NCBI GenBank assembly: GCA_013397795.1
Contig: VZTJ01004489.1
Span: 374,659-438,658, forward strand
DNA length: 64,000 nt
Direction: 5' to 3'
From: Orthonyx spaldingii
Lineage: Eukaryota > Chordata > Aves > Passeriformes > Orthonychidae
Shown here: positions 37,001 to 49,522 of the stretch, piece by piece
How positions within the stretch are numbered: the stretch's first letter is position 1
Layout: the number at the start of each line of letters is the position of its first letter
Program-made: the position numbers and the translations under genes
Notes under the pieces: generated by a model
Database searches by the model: none
Seen by the model: the letters and a program-made list of their open reading frames with translations, nothing else
Told to the model about the DNA's origin: nothing

Positions 37001-40000
37001 GTCTGTGGTACACGGCAAATATATTCTCAGGATCACAGTTTTCTGTGGACATGGTATCAGTGTGGCTTCCCTTCTCTGCTGCTTCCCTCAGCTGCAAGTG
37101 TGTTGCACTGATAGGAAGTGTTACTTCTTTTCACTTTAGTTTTAACCACGTTATTAGGTTTGTTTGCTGTTTTGCTTTCCCTAGGAGATTGCTTTCCTTT
37201 TTCACCAGAGATCTCAGCCAGCTTCACAGTGTTAATGGGAATTTCTGCTCCTGCTACCCTGCAGCAGATGTCCTTTCTAAAGTGTTTCTTTTCTTTCTAT
37301 ATATTGTACAAAGCAGGTTTCACCTTTAATAGCTATTTTTTTTTGCAAGGGGAATTGGCAAGGTAGGTATTTTCTTGCCAGTTTTCCTGCACAACCTTTT
37401 TCCTTCACCTTCTTGCCTTCTCTTGGTGGCACCAGTACTGGGAAGAGCAGAGCTGCTGGATGAGCTGGCAGATGAGCTGTTGTGTTGTGTTTCAACTTTA
37501 CTTTGGGTGGTATAAGTAATTAGCTAGTTAGAAGACCAGCCCTGCATTCATGAGATGTTTCTGTGGTTATAGGTGAAGTAAAAATGCAAAGGTAGATGTT
37601 GCTTGTGGCACTGATGAGGAGAATTGATGTTGCTAAGATGGGAGAGGAATTGCATTTCCATAAGATATTTGGGATTTTTTTTGGCTGGATTCTGTCCTTT
37701 TCCATACAAGAGAAATGTTTAAGGGCCTATCCGTTCAAATGCTGTGTAGGAACTTGTCCAGCCTAATTGCACAAAGAGGGTGATTGCATATGCACTCATT
37801 GATAACTTGCAGGGTGAGGATCCATTATGGTAGACTTTGTAGAATGTGATCAGGAGGAAAGGCAGAAACAAATTCTCTTTGGTGTAACCATGGGTAGGAT
37901 ATATACCCAGAGTTTTCTTATCAAAGCCATGCTGGTATGTGACAGAAGGAGGGAGAACACCCCTCCTCATCCTGTGTCCATGGGCATACACTTATTATTT
38001 CTATTGGCACAGCCTGAAGTCTGGTTGTACTGGCTCCCCCTTTTTGCTCAGGTATGCTTTTGGTGATCATGCATCCTACTCATGAATGCTAAGTCACGGT
38101 TTGATTCCATGAGTCAGTTGTTGCATACTAAAATATGTTCATCAGAATTTCCAGTTTGGTCACTTCCTTACAATTTTCTGAATGATGAAAAGTTGATATT
38201 AGAAATGTTGCTAATCATGCCTCTGATCCACAGAAAATATCAGTTACATTAAAGGAAATAATTCAACCTTCCTTGTTGTTTTTCGTCAATTTAGGTTTCA
38301 AGTGAGTTGAGTGTCCTAGCTATAAGAGAGCATATTGTTGCTTTTGTACATTATTGCTGTTATAATCCAGGAGACACACATCCTTTCAGGACACACTCCT
38401 TATTCAGCAGACTAGAAAAATTTAAAATGTAAGATGTTACATGAGGCTGAAACTGCAGTCCCTCTGTAGGGAGACTTCTTGCTGCTGTAGGAGAGGCATG
38501 GTGATGCAGTGCTGTGGGAAACAGCAGGACCATTACTTCCAGGGACTGAGGCATGTTTCCAGTATGCAGGGGCCCACACCCTGATTTTTTTGAGGTAGGC
38601 TGCTCTTAAAATAAAGTTATCCCCCTGTCTTTCCTCTGTTGGCCTTTTTACTGCTTTTAGACATCAGTTGCCTTTGTGAGTCTTCTTTATGGTTTTGAGA
38701 AAAACCTTATTTGCTAAAATATTTGCTAAAAAATGCAACTGATTTGAATTCCCCACCTGAATAACTTGACTGAGAACCTACAATACTTGCTGTTCTCCCT
38801 CTTCAAAGCTAGACTACAATTAATGAAAACTTGTAAGTGGTTTGTTTAATGCACTATTTTTTTTCGAGATTTTTTTTCTCTCCTCCCTCTCATCATTGTA
38901 ACCTGTGCAGCTTTCTTGTACTGTCTTTCTTTAAACATTATGCAGCATAAAATATAATTTTCCTCCTTACTTAGACTGAACCCTTTGAAATGAAATCAAG
39001 TGAGTTTGCCTGTACTTAGCTGGTTAGAATCTTAAGAGCTTCTACTGTTTTGCTGTATAGGCAGTGCCATATCTGATTAAAATAGATTTGATCTTTTGTG
39101 TAATCCTTTAGATCAGCAGGTTAATTTGTGATTTTTAATCTACAGCAGTATCACAAAGTTGTAAGGTATCACGTCACGTTTCCATATGAAAAAGTAATCA
39201 CACCTGATTTAGCCAGAGTTTGTAAATCCTAGTGAGAAATGCAGAATATATCTGAAGTGAGTGCATGAGTGTAGCTAGGCTGTTGACTTTCTTCAATTCT
39301 ACTTAAACGGAGAAGGTAGGAAAATACAAAGTACCAACAATTTCATCACTGCCTCTAAACCCAGGACTAAATATCGTAACTGCATGTGTAAATATGTATG
39401 TATATATGCAATTCTGTACATGTTCTCCATCAGTTCTGACCTCATAAAATACTAATATGAATACCCTATACTACGTATATATACATATGATAAACATATG
39501 ATAAAAATTAGACACAGGCAAAAATGCCTTGCAGAATTTGTGGACTGAATGACAAGATTTACCCCATATGAATGCCTATAGTGTGGTAACTTAAGTGCAT
39601 TCCTCATCAACGAGATTAAGTTCATTCATGTCCTAATAAGTGATAGCTGCTCTAGGAAGCCCACTAAGCTTTCTATAACCAGACGTGCCACTAGTAATCT
39701 TTCCAAAATGTGATGTCAATGGAGCTGCAGCTGGTTAAAGGGCTATGCAGGGCAAAAAGTGGTATTAGTGGCTAATAAAGGCTAATTCTTTTACAAGCAA
39801 AATTAGCTCGCTTCACTAGCTTGTTATGACTTGAAGTGTCTGGCCGTTGAACTATGCATCTGGCTCATTTGTTGCTCTCAAAGAGATCCCACCCTGACTG
39901 ACAGCTGTACTGGACTGGAAAAAAGTAGCCCAAATGAGTGAGAACAAGAGGACTTCAGTTTGTGTGACTTTAGGACAGTAGCAATCCATGCAAACAACCT

Positions 40001-40540
40001 TCATAAGAAAAAGAGATCAACTCAACAAGGAATGTGAGTGATATAGGTGCTGGCTCTGGGCTCTAACTTTCCTTAACTAATTGGCTACTACTGCAAAACT
40101 TTATTGCTCACAGATGCTGTAGTCTATTAACATTATATGCAACTACCTAAAAGACACAAATGTCCAGTAAGTGGTTACAGCAACCCCAAATAATCATTAG
40201 AAACTTCCAGTACATCCCAGATGTTGTGATGTTCTAAAGTGATTAGAACAGCACCAGAACAGCCTAAGCTCTGTGGATGTGTATTTATTTTTACTCACCA
40301 GTGTTTTAGGGTAAATGCCACATCAGAGTGTTTTTATTACAAAATTCCTGTTCCTGCACAATACAGCTGTACCTATTCTAAACTCCTTCATCAAAGGCAA
40401 CCATTTCCTTTTTTTCGTAATCTCAGATCAGTTTACTGAGAGCAGTTGTCCCTGACTTCCTTAAGCTTGCCCTGCAGAAAAGTTTTCTTAAAATCTTCCC
40501 TATGTCCATTCTTTCCTTCACACATGCTGTGTCTGCATAA

Positions 40541-40566
40541 GCATGGACACGCACATGTGCCCATGC
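40541..40566. repeat. 26-bp near-palindrome
   Basis: GCATGG and CCATGC flank CAC and GTG around the perfect palindrome GCACATGTGC at 40,551-40,560. The stretch is partly alternating purine/pyrimidine. No function is implied by the sequence alone. Confidence 0.6.
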
Positions 40567-43500
40567 ATATTTTAATCAGTTTCAGCTTCAGTCCTACAGC
40601 CTTGTGCATGGTCAGGCTGGGAAATGACTCATGGAAAAGGTTGCTGCCAAAGAACAGTGAAACCCTCGCTTCCTCATGTACTTCCAAATGATTTTAACGC
40701 CTTCTTTATTTATGAGATGTTTCAAATTTCTGAACTCTCTGATAACATTACGCAGACAAATGTTCAGTGAGGTCAAGACTGATTGTTTTTTCACTGTGGT
40801 ATTGTTTTTGCAGGTGATTTGACACTCAGTGTTAATACAGGTCATCCAGAGTGACAGGCTGGTGATGTTGCCTTTTGTGCAATTAAACCCTTGAATGTTG
40901 TTCCTGGATTGAGAGTTTATACAAACCACATGGAAATATTGGTTTATGCTGTTAAGTAAATTTTGGGTCCCAAACTTTTATTCATTATGAAACGTATTGG
41001 AGTTAAAAGGAGACCTTGGACTAATGAATGAATTTGGAGTCAGTAGCACACCTGTGACATTGCTTTCTTTGCACCAGAGACCCCTGTGAAGTGCTGGCTC
41101 CAGTGTTTTGGTGACACTGAAAAGGGAATATATCAAGAGAAGACCCACAGGTCCAACTCATCATGGCAAAAATGACAAGAACTTGTTTAGAAATTGAGGC
41201 TTCAAATGGAACTTTTCCATCTGTATTATTTTGTTCCTTGTGAATTTTTTTTGATTAGTTATAGTTGGCTACAGCTTGGATATCCAGCCTTGGGAGAGGC
41301 TGAGAGATGGTGAGAGACAGTAATATAAATGATCTTTGCTTACTGAGGATCTCAGGAAATCTTGCAAAAGGAAACTCCCAGTTTTTTCACACCAAAAGGG
41401 ATTTTTCTCACACATAAAGAAAGAAAGTAAAGGCTCTTTGATCCAGACATAAAGATATACTCAAGAATTTTGTACAGCATAATCTAACTTATGTTGTTTA
41501 ATGATGACTTTTCACATTGGAAACCTAATCAGAAATTATAGAAAAAAGAAATCTTATAACAACCGGAAAACAGAGAGGAGAACTGCAGTTAACATTTGAC
41601 CTCAAACAAAACTACCTGGTCAGGGATGAATTTGGGGAGGTAAGTTGCTTGCTATGGTACATGAGAGTTTGGTGCTAAAGTGTCCCTCTCTGCTTAGATG
41701 CCACCACAGTTAGAACATGACAGGAATGTGTCAGTGCTGCAGACCATACTCAGGCTGCAGGAGACAGTCACTCCTCTGAATCTTAAGTATAGAAGTATTA
41801 GTACCATGTATTACCAGCAAAGACCTGTAGAAAATTTCTAAAGATATCTTGACCAAAAATTCAGAATTGTCTGTTTCTTGCTGAATCAGACAGTTTTTCT
41901 GTAAGGAAGCAAAGAAGTACTGAAATAAGGTAGGATGTGATGTCTTCCTGCCATTAGCAATGTTCTTTCTGTCAATATGGGTCCTCTAGTAGAATAAATT
42001 CTGAGTCCAGTACAGGGAGTGGTAGGTTGGGATGCTTTTCGTCTTTTTCACATTATGATCTACACTTTGGCCAGAGTTATTACCTGTGCCTCTCCTTTGC
42101 CTGCTGAGGAAATTCAGCTCTATATGAACATTCTTAATTGTGTTCTGCTGTTATCACTCTGCCTCCATGGTTTCAGTTCTTATTGGTACCTCTGTTATCA
42201 AAAGTAAAAGTGCTGCTCAAACTTTGTTTTTGCTTCTTGAGTCTCCCTCATTTCTTCTGCTGTAACTCCACATCTGTAGTTTTTGTTTATGCTTTTCTGT
42301 CTTTAAGTCTGTGAAGCTAGTTTTGTGCAAAAAATAGCACCATGCCACAGCAACAGCCAGCCATGGTGCAGTTGCCCCAGTGCTAAGCTGATAACACAGA
42401 GCTGAAGCATTTCTACTTTTGTGCTTTGAACTCCTTCTCAAAGCTGGTTTCCTGATTTGTCTCATTAGCACTGATTGGCTTTGTACTCTGAGTGCAATTG
42501 CTCAGTTGGTAAGAGTTATAGCAACTACATCTCCATCTTTCCCCTACCTCAAGCAAAGCAGCAGTAATGGCCACCTCTCCCTCATTTTTCCTTGGCAAAC
42601 TTCCCAGAATGATGTGTACTTAATTGTAATTTGCTCTCTGTGGTCAGCAGCAATATCTTGTCTTTTAGTATCTCAACAGCACCACTATATTTAACTCTGT
42701 GTGTGTCTAAGGCCTCACCTGCTCTCATACAGAGTAACCCTGTCTTTAATTAGGTTGAATATTTGCAGCAGAGGTGTTCACATTTATTGTATATATAATT
42801 AATTCCTCTGTCATTTGCTACTTCATCTGCTTTTCATGACTTAAACAAAAAACAACCCCCCACTTTCTATTGGAAAAATATAGTTTTCTGGGAAAGGCTT
42901 TGTCTGTGCATCTAGCATATCTTTAGGCATAGAAACAATTGTTTGTCAAAACACTTCAAAAGAAACCATGAAATGACCAGGCCATAAATCCAGGAGCGGC
43001 ACAAGAGTGGGAATATGAGACCTGTGATATGTAATATGAATCGTTTAGTCCAACCTCCCCTGTTTCCACCCTGGTGCTAAATATACTACTGATGTCCTTG
43101 CAAGTAAAGAAACACACTGGGCTTGGACATTGGTGTTTTTGGCAGAGCAACGGGCACCCTTAGTTTAGGCTTAGTTTCATTTCTGTAAATTTCCTCGATA
43201 ATACATGAAAAAAAGGTCAAATTATTGTAATTGTATTTGTGAATTTGGTGGTGAAGTTTGGCAAATATCAGATCATCTTAATAAAATGTTGAATTTTAAG
43301 TCTAACACTTCAATTAAAAAATATTTTTAATATAAATAAAACTGACAACTTTTATTCAAGGTACATAGCATACTCTCCAGGAACCCCTGTCCTGGCTTAA
43401 GAAAAGTAAAACTTTCATCTGAAGTGCATTAATAACTGTTGTAAAGTAAGAAGGTTTTTCCAAAATGTCTAAGTTGCCTGCAGCATTTACATTAGCTAAG

Positions 43501-44359
43501 TCAGCAATACTTTGCTAGCCACTGCTGTATTTTATGCAAGAGACAGATAACCAACCCTGTGTGTCCTGGAATGAGCCTTTCCCTGCTGTTGGTCATGTGT
43601 AGTTTGTTTTTTCATGTCTCTAACCTCACAGAATGTAAGGAAAAGTGATATTGTTGAAAAAAGCCAAAGAAACAAAATCAGGTTGAAGTTCAATTAAAAA
43701 CTCGAGTTTTTTGTGTGTGTAAAAATAGGATGTTGGTATTGAATTATTATCCAGCTTTTCCAGATTTCATGTCTTTCACCTATCACCATCTTTCCCGTCC
43801 AGTTTTATAATCATATTTGGTCATCCCCAAACTGTATTTTTGGGGAAGTGTATGATTTGCCACTTTGAACAGAAAACCCATCCAGTTTTGTAAATGGCAC
43901 CTCATAAAGAGTTTGTAGCAGCTTCTGAAATATTCTGTGTTAGTAACAGGACGTCTGGTTTTGAACTTTTATATGTAGCTCTGTAAGCTTTGGTGGTTCT
44001 TGATACAAACATTGACTTAGCTTTGGACCAATCTTTTCAAGATGTCTTTCAGAATCTCTTTCTATTGCCATTCAATAAATAGCTCAAGTCTCTTTTTAAG
44101 GTTCTCAATGTTCTAGTTAATTCATTGTTAAAAGAAGCATTTAATGAGTTTTAAAATATTAAATATTGGGTTAAGTTGCTTATGAAATCAGGTAGGTTTT
44201 GTTAATGTAATTTATTTCAATGTGTTTTGTATAAACAATAAGTTTCATTAAAGAGTTATGAATGTATCACAGATAAGTAATACATTTTATACTTTTTTTA
44301 ATAACTTAACATGCTGCCCCAATCCACATGGATTTCTAACATCTGAATGTTATGCACAT

Positions 44360-44700
44360 CCCAGGGTAAGGACTAGTGTGTGGCACGTCAGATGTGGCAG
44401 ATCATGGCTCTGGTGTGGGAGTGCCCAATCAGATTGAGCATTGCTGTGCCCCTTCCTCTCCAAGGGTGCAGCCTCAAGTGGACGGACCACAGCATCAGCT
44501 TTCCAGGGGAGCATCCTTCTCCCTGGCCTCTCTGGGGGACTCTTGCCCCTGTTCAGGACCCCCATGAGGCTGTCACCTTCGAGGGTATTGCACAGCTGCG
44601 TACTTGCTGTGTCTCTTGGGTTGAGATCCCAACTTCAGGGTGAGGAGGTGATACTGCCCTGGAGATGCATGTGGGCAGCATCACTGTGGGGTAAAACATG
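44360..44700. other. GC-richer patch with overlapping frames
   Basis: This 340-bp patch is visibly GC-richer than the AT-rich DNA on both sides. Three plus-strand frames (63, 87 and 90 codons) and one minus frame (71 codons) overlap here, which is what a GC-rich, stop-poor region gives by chance. No domain is recognised. It may be a decayed insertion or a conserved noncoding element. Confidence 0.4.
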
Positions 44701-44829
44701 GCAAGGTGATTAGAATTATAAGCTTTCTGTGTGTGAGACAAGGTAGGGCCTATCAAGTTTGGGGAGTTCTGCGTTTTGATGTTGCTTTTTCATTCTAGGC
44801 CCTACAGTGACCTTACTGTTGGCTGATTC

Positions 44830-44920
44830 CAAAGAGCTACCTCATTATTCTGAGTTGGAGTTTCTCCATCTTCAAAATTGGAGGTAAGGATCTAAGTCTC
44901 TTGAGACAGTGGGATGAAAA
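44830..44920 (+). repeat. MIR/L3-like ancient repeat remnant
   Basis: GAGTTTCTCCATCTTCAAAATTGG is followed by AGGTAAGGATC, close to the MIR/L3 block 'CAGTTTCTCCATCTGTAAAATGGGGATAA'. The upstream CTACCTCATTATTCTGAGTTG fits the diverged 'CTTAACCTCTCTGAGCCT' block. Plus orientation, approximate edges. Confidence 0.45.
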
Positions 44921-45864
44921 GTACCGTGGTTATTATGATTATACTGCTTGCTGTTAATATCAGAAAGGGAGATACTCTGTTCTTGCATTCAGAAGGAATT
45001 AAATGCCATGAAACTAGTGGAATTGTAACAATAGCATGAGGAATGCTGGTAAAATACCAGCATGACATGGCTTGAGTTAGAAGTATTATATTTTTTGCCA
45101 CATGTTAGGAACCACTAACTCTGGGGGCTACTGTAACTTATTAAGAATTGTATGGGAATCTGTTTTCAATATCTGTGATTTAAAAATATCTTGGACTGTA
45201 ACACTGGAAAAGAAAAAGAAAATATATTTCCTAAAATCTGCCTCAATTCCATTTTGTCACTAATTTCTGTGTCCTGTTTTTTTGGTCTTCTTTTTTTTCT
45301 TTTTCTTTTTTCCCCTTTATTATGATTTTATACACAATTTCATCATTCTCCCAAAGAACCAACATTTATCAGAGGTCACATGCTGAAAATCACCTAGTTA
45401 TACATGCTTTGTTTTCTTTTCAAAGAGACTATTAAACATTTCAAGGAGAACAATTAATCTTTCTGATTTCTGTAGTACAAAATAGTAAGGAAACTTGAAG
45501 TGTCTTCTCTGTGCTTCTGACATGTCTATTGTTTTTCTTCTCCTTAAGTATTTGAACATTACAGCTGAAAGGATCTGATTAAACATGCTAGGCTTTTTGC
45601 AGTTCCTATGGCCTGTACTTAAACTGCATTAAACACTTAAACCTCAGCCTAACTAAACTGGAATGGATGCTTTAAAATGAGAATTATCTTCAATTTTGTA
45701 ATAAAGAAAACTGTAGAGCTACAAGTATCATCATGGCCACTTTTCTTTGTAAAGAAGGGAAAGAGCTTTAACTCATGGACAGCATTGCTTCTACCCCATG
45801 GTTTTAAAAGCTCAGTGAGAAGAACAGGATATTACTACTGATTTCAATTTTTAGCTTAGACACA

Positions 45865-45975
45865 GGTTTGTTCTGTGGCTTAGAACAAATTATTTCTTCC
45901 TCATATGTTTTAGCTTACCAGCTGTATAAAACCTTTGAGGTGCATGCGCTTGCAAAACGCTTTAAAGCGGTGAGG
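45865..45975 (+). repeat. MIR/L3-like ancient repeat remnant
   Basis: GGCTTAGAACAAATTATTTCTTCC, then TTAGCTTACCAGCTGTATAAAA, then GCAAAACGCTTTAAAGCGGTGAGGTGAAAG run in the order of an L3/MIR-type 3' region (AGTCACTTAACCTC, CAGTTTCCCCATCTGTAAAATG, GCGCTTTGAGATCCTCGGATGAAAG). Diverged but collinear. Confidence 0.4.
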
Positions 45976-48900
45976 TGAAAGTTTAGAAGTTCTTTAAAAG
46001 AAGCTTCTGTGAGGTCTCAGCCTGCTTCCATATTTGTCAGTGAAAGTTTTATCTTAGACTTAAATATCAGACTTAGAGGTAGAATAAATTTCATTTAAAT
46101 TAGTGACTTTATGTAGGTATTTGTATTAACAAGGCTTCCAGTCTTCCTGACATCTCATTCAAATTAGAATGTGATTCTCCTAAGAAGCATTCAGGAAATT
46201 AATTAATTCGCCTGATTCTTCTCCTTTCACCCACTTAAGAATATATATTCTGTCATCCTCAAACCATATAAAAAGTCTGCTCATGCCTGAAAAGTCACCA
46301 TATTTAACTGGTTTGGTCTAAAGGTGACAAGATCCAGAGTTTCTGAACCTCAACAAAGCACTGATAGTATTCCTGTTGTTTAATGATGGCCTCAAACCAT
46401 CACTGCTCTTAGATGGCGCCCAGAAGTAGGAGCGAGTGTTTATAGGCTATACAGCTCAGTAGGACTGAAGGTTAGTTATCCCATCCTGAGACCACTTTAA
46501 GCCTTCCAGCAAGGTGTTCTGGTCAGGAAGTGAGGAACAGCAGGGTGTACTACCACCCATGTCTGCTTCTGAAATTGATTCTGCCAGTTTATCCCAGGGC
46601 CTGACAGGTTCAGCACCTACATGTGTCTGTGTACTCATGGGGAGCTGATTATCTTCTCCTGCTGATTGATCCTGGGTGTCCCATATACCTGTTGTCTTTC
46701 TAAGGTGTGTAGTGGGGTACCTTGTTGCTTTGCAAGGCTCAGGTGGATAGCTTGTATGGCCAGAGGTTTGGCCCACGCTGTGCAGATTGTCCTTATTTGC
46801 TTCCCCAAGGTCACTGTGCTCAACTTTTCATTGAGCTTACTGTGGCCTGTGCTTCAATCTTGTGGAACTGGCTGAAGCAAACAGGACATGAATGATAACA
46901 GGCAGCAGCCCGGGAGCAAAAGGTTTCCTGCTTTCTTAATGGCCATGCAAATGTTTAATGCAGCAGTGACTTCAAAGTGGCTTTTCTCTATGCTACAGAT
47001 CAGTGCAGCTGTACCTGAGAGGACAGCTCCATCAGAGAGCAGGCTTGTCTGTCTACTTCTATCAAAGTCTGCAGTTACATATTCCAGGTACAAATTTGAG
47101 TATGTGGCATCCTACAGCCTCCTACAGTTATGATCCAGCCAGAGAGGTATATCTAAATGAAACAATAGGTATCCCAGGAAGTCCAAACTTTTCTCAGTGT
47201 CAGGTGGTATCTAATGGCTGTTCAACATGGGAGCAATGTTGCCAGGTGGTTTATATATAGTAGTAATGCTTAGCAGTAGATTGTTGAGTAGACAGATGGA
47301 GGCACAACAAAACTTTCAAGTACAGTATTCTGATTTGGGAAATTTTATCCTCATTGTCAGGAAAACAATTCACCTAGATGGACTTAACAGCATAAGAGCA
47401 CTGTAATTTTAGTACTGTTATTTTGGACATCAGAACTTCAAAACCTAAAATGATGTAAGGTGTTGGAACAAATGTGTATGCAGAGTTTGGTCTTCGTGGC
47501 TTCACAGAATTACTCACATTTCCTTTATTTAAAAAACCAACCACATTTCTCACATCCTAAAAGGGACAGTCCTACAGTGAAAAGAAGAACTAAGTGTTTC
47601 TTGAACATACTGATCCCGATGCACATGCAGGGGTTAAAGGGTTCACAGCCCAGAGGAAATGCCATAATGGCTAAAAGCTACCTGGGAAAGGTCAGCTCTG
47701 AACCAATTGTGAGTTTTCTATTCAGTAGCCATAATACTCCTCCTCTAAAACAACTTATTTAATTGTCACTACAAGGGATGAATGGCCAGATGAAGCAGTT
47801 CTTTTGTAACTGGAATTGGCCGATATACTTTTCATAGCTGGAACTGAACTAGAGAAATGGTCAAAAACATTTGAATGGTCTTGGCACGGTTGGTACTGTG
47901 TAACTACTGACAAAATGTAAACAGTTACATGGTCACTAGAAAGATGCATGCCAGGTTAGTAGTGTGAGAATGCCTTGGCAAATTAGACTAATGACTGCAT
48001 GGGACACATTCTGGTACAGCTCCCACTAGTCATATGAGCATGTTTGATGGGAATGTGGTGTGTCTGGAAGCCTGAGCAAACATGGTGTGAACCAAGCGCT
48101 CATCCTGTTAATAGAAAAGACTCCCAGAGTCATACTGTCTTGATCCATCTTTCTGTGTGTTCATGCATCCTGTTGTCTGAGCCACGAAGCTTCAATTACC
48201 AGTCCCTTGCAGCCAGTTGTTCAAAGACAGGATAAACATGTGTTTAGAGGAACTGCCAGAAGCTATCAGAGGCTCAATACTTTTGGTTTAATGAACACTT
48301 TGTGAAAATCCAACCCAGGGCTAAGTCTACCAAAGAACTTCTATGTTCTAATGCACCCAAGTGGAATTTATCCAGAAAAGATGTACTATACTGTGCCAAG
48401 GACCATGACTGGGTACCTTGGAAGGGAATGTACAAAACTCTGCATATATCAAGGGAGAAACTGTTAGGGGGTAGGAATTGCTTGGAGGAAAGATAGGACT
48501 TAGCTCACTTTACCTTTTTCTGCATTCAGGATGCAGTTCAGCCTCCTGTATCCTGGGGTCCTCAGCCATGAACTGTTAGAGTGATGCAGCTTGGTGCTGC
48601 ATGGCTAATAGTCTGCTGCGGTTTTCCAATGTAGAAACAGCTTCCCAAAGCATTTTAGCCAGTTTTAGGCCCCCCATCAGCTCCTAAAAGTATGTCCTTT
48701 TCAAAAGTGGTAATTTTTGTCCTCACTGTCCTTTTTTCAAAGTTGTCTTTACTCTCTCTAAAATAAATCTCTCCTTCCATGTTTTTATTAAGTGTCTTGT
48801 AGTGGTTACAGACACGAGCCTCCCAATTCAGTGACATTACTGATACTGATCTACTATGTAATTTCCTTGCTCTACACAGTCACTCTCTCCAACTGTTGTC

Positions 48901-49306
48901 TCAAGAGTCAGCATCACTCTTTTTTGCAGCACTGATACTTTTCAACTCTGCAAACTCTTACGTTTTCTAGCATGATGAAAGGTCCCCATAATCAGCTAGT
49001 ATAACAATTTATACAACATAATCCATGGAAACATACATAATGAGAAGGCAAAACTTTAGTCTTGTTTATGGTCTTTTATGGTTATGTGCTGAACTGTAAC
49101 TGGTTTTAGATACTTATTTTAAAATGTTGTCTAAATGTTGAGCTATGTAAGAAAAGTGATGGTAGGTTTGCAAAATAAGGCCCACGGTATGATGCTAAAT
49201 TGAGATTAATTCAATCATGTTAATTCCAGGAAGTTTAAAGTGACCTCTTATTGTCTGCAATAGAAAGTAAATGAAAAAGAGATGATATTTGATTATTGTC
49301 ATTAGT

Positions 49307-49331
49307 TAAGAAAGCAAGAAAGCAAGCAAGA
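49307..49331. repeat. (AAGC/AAAG)n short tandem repeat
   Basis: AAGAAAGCAAGAAAGCAAGC-type units run for about 25 bases. It directly precedes an ancient CR1/L3-like segment. Confidence 0.7.
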
Positions 49332-49344
49332 AGTGGCTCTAAGC

Positions 49345-49522
49345 ATTGTGAGGGAAAAATTAGAATTATATATCAGGGAAAAGTTTATAAACATAAGAAC
49401 TCATAGCCAAGGAGACCAGCTGCCAAATGAAACTTTGGAATCAGCACTGCTGAAGATATTCAGGGCTCAGCTAGACATCCATCTATCAAAAAAGGATAAA
49501 GAAATCAGTCCAGCCACAATGT
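49345..49522 (+). mobile_element. Ancient CR1/L3-like LINE 3' remnant
   Basis: Three diverged blocks appear in the order found near the 3' end of CR1/L3-type LINEs: AAATTAGAATTATATATCAGG then GAAAAGTTTATAAACATAAGAAC (like the block 'ATATCAGGAAAAACTTCCTAACAGTAAGAAC'), CAGCTGCCAAATG (like 'GGCTGCCAAGGG'), and TTTGGAATC ... CTGAAGATATTCAGG ... CAGCTAGACATCCATCTATC (like 'TGGAATCTCC...GGAGATATTCAA...GGCTGGACAAACATCTATC'). A 63-codon frame (49,333-49,524) lies across it and is an element shadow. It is far more diverged than the two younger CR1 copies, so it is an old insertion, possibly pre-dating birds. The family name needs a library search. Confidence 0.6.

Larger units (their letters stand above)
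33313..44359. other. Gene-free AT-rich DNA (11 kb)
   Basis: No supported gene. Small structures only: (AAAAG)3 at about 33,633-33,650; a hairpin with a perfect 10-bp stem at 33,979-34,005; TA-alternating sequence with an 11-bp ACATATGATAA duplication at about 39,470-39,506; a 26-bp near-palindrome at 40,541-40,566. A very weak minus-strand CR1-like trace (TTTAGTCCAACCTCCCCTG) lies near 43,044-43,062. Confidence 0.5.
44921..49344. other. Gene-free DNA
   Basis: No supported gene. It includes a pyrimidine tract at about 45,280-45,318, an ancient repeat trace at 45,865-45,975, and overlapping minus frames at 46,456-46,823 (106 and 62 codons) that I could not identify. Just before them, an isolated TGGCGCCC at about 46,415-46,422 resembles a retroviral primer-binding start, but there is no LTR beside it. 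Confidence 0.5.

Noticed and set aside
43040..43065. TTTAGTCCAACCTCC words like an inverted CR1 3' region
   Set aside because: Only about 20 bp is convincing and the flanks do not continue the match.
44568..44600. KRAB-like words (EAVTFEGIAQ) in a plus frame
   Set aside because: The following residues do not continue a KRAB box and no zinc fingers are nearby.
46415..46434. Retroviral primer-binding-like site
   Set aside because: Not called as an ERV because no LTR, no polypurine tract and no gag/pol similarity was seen beside it.
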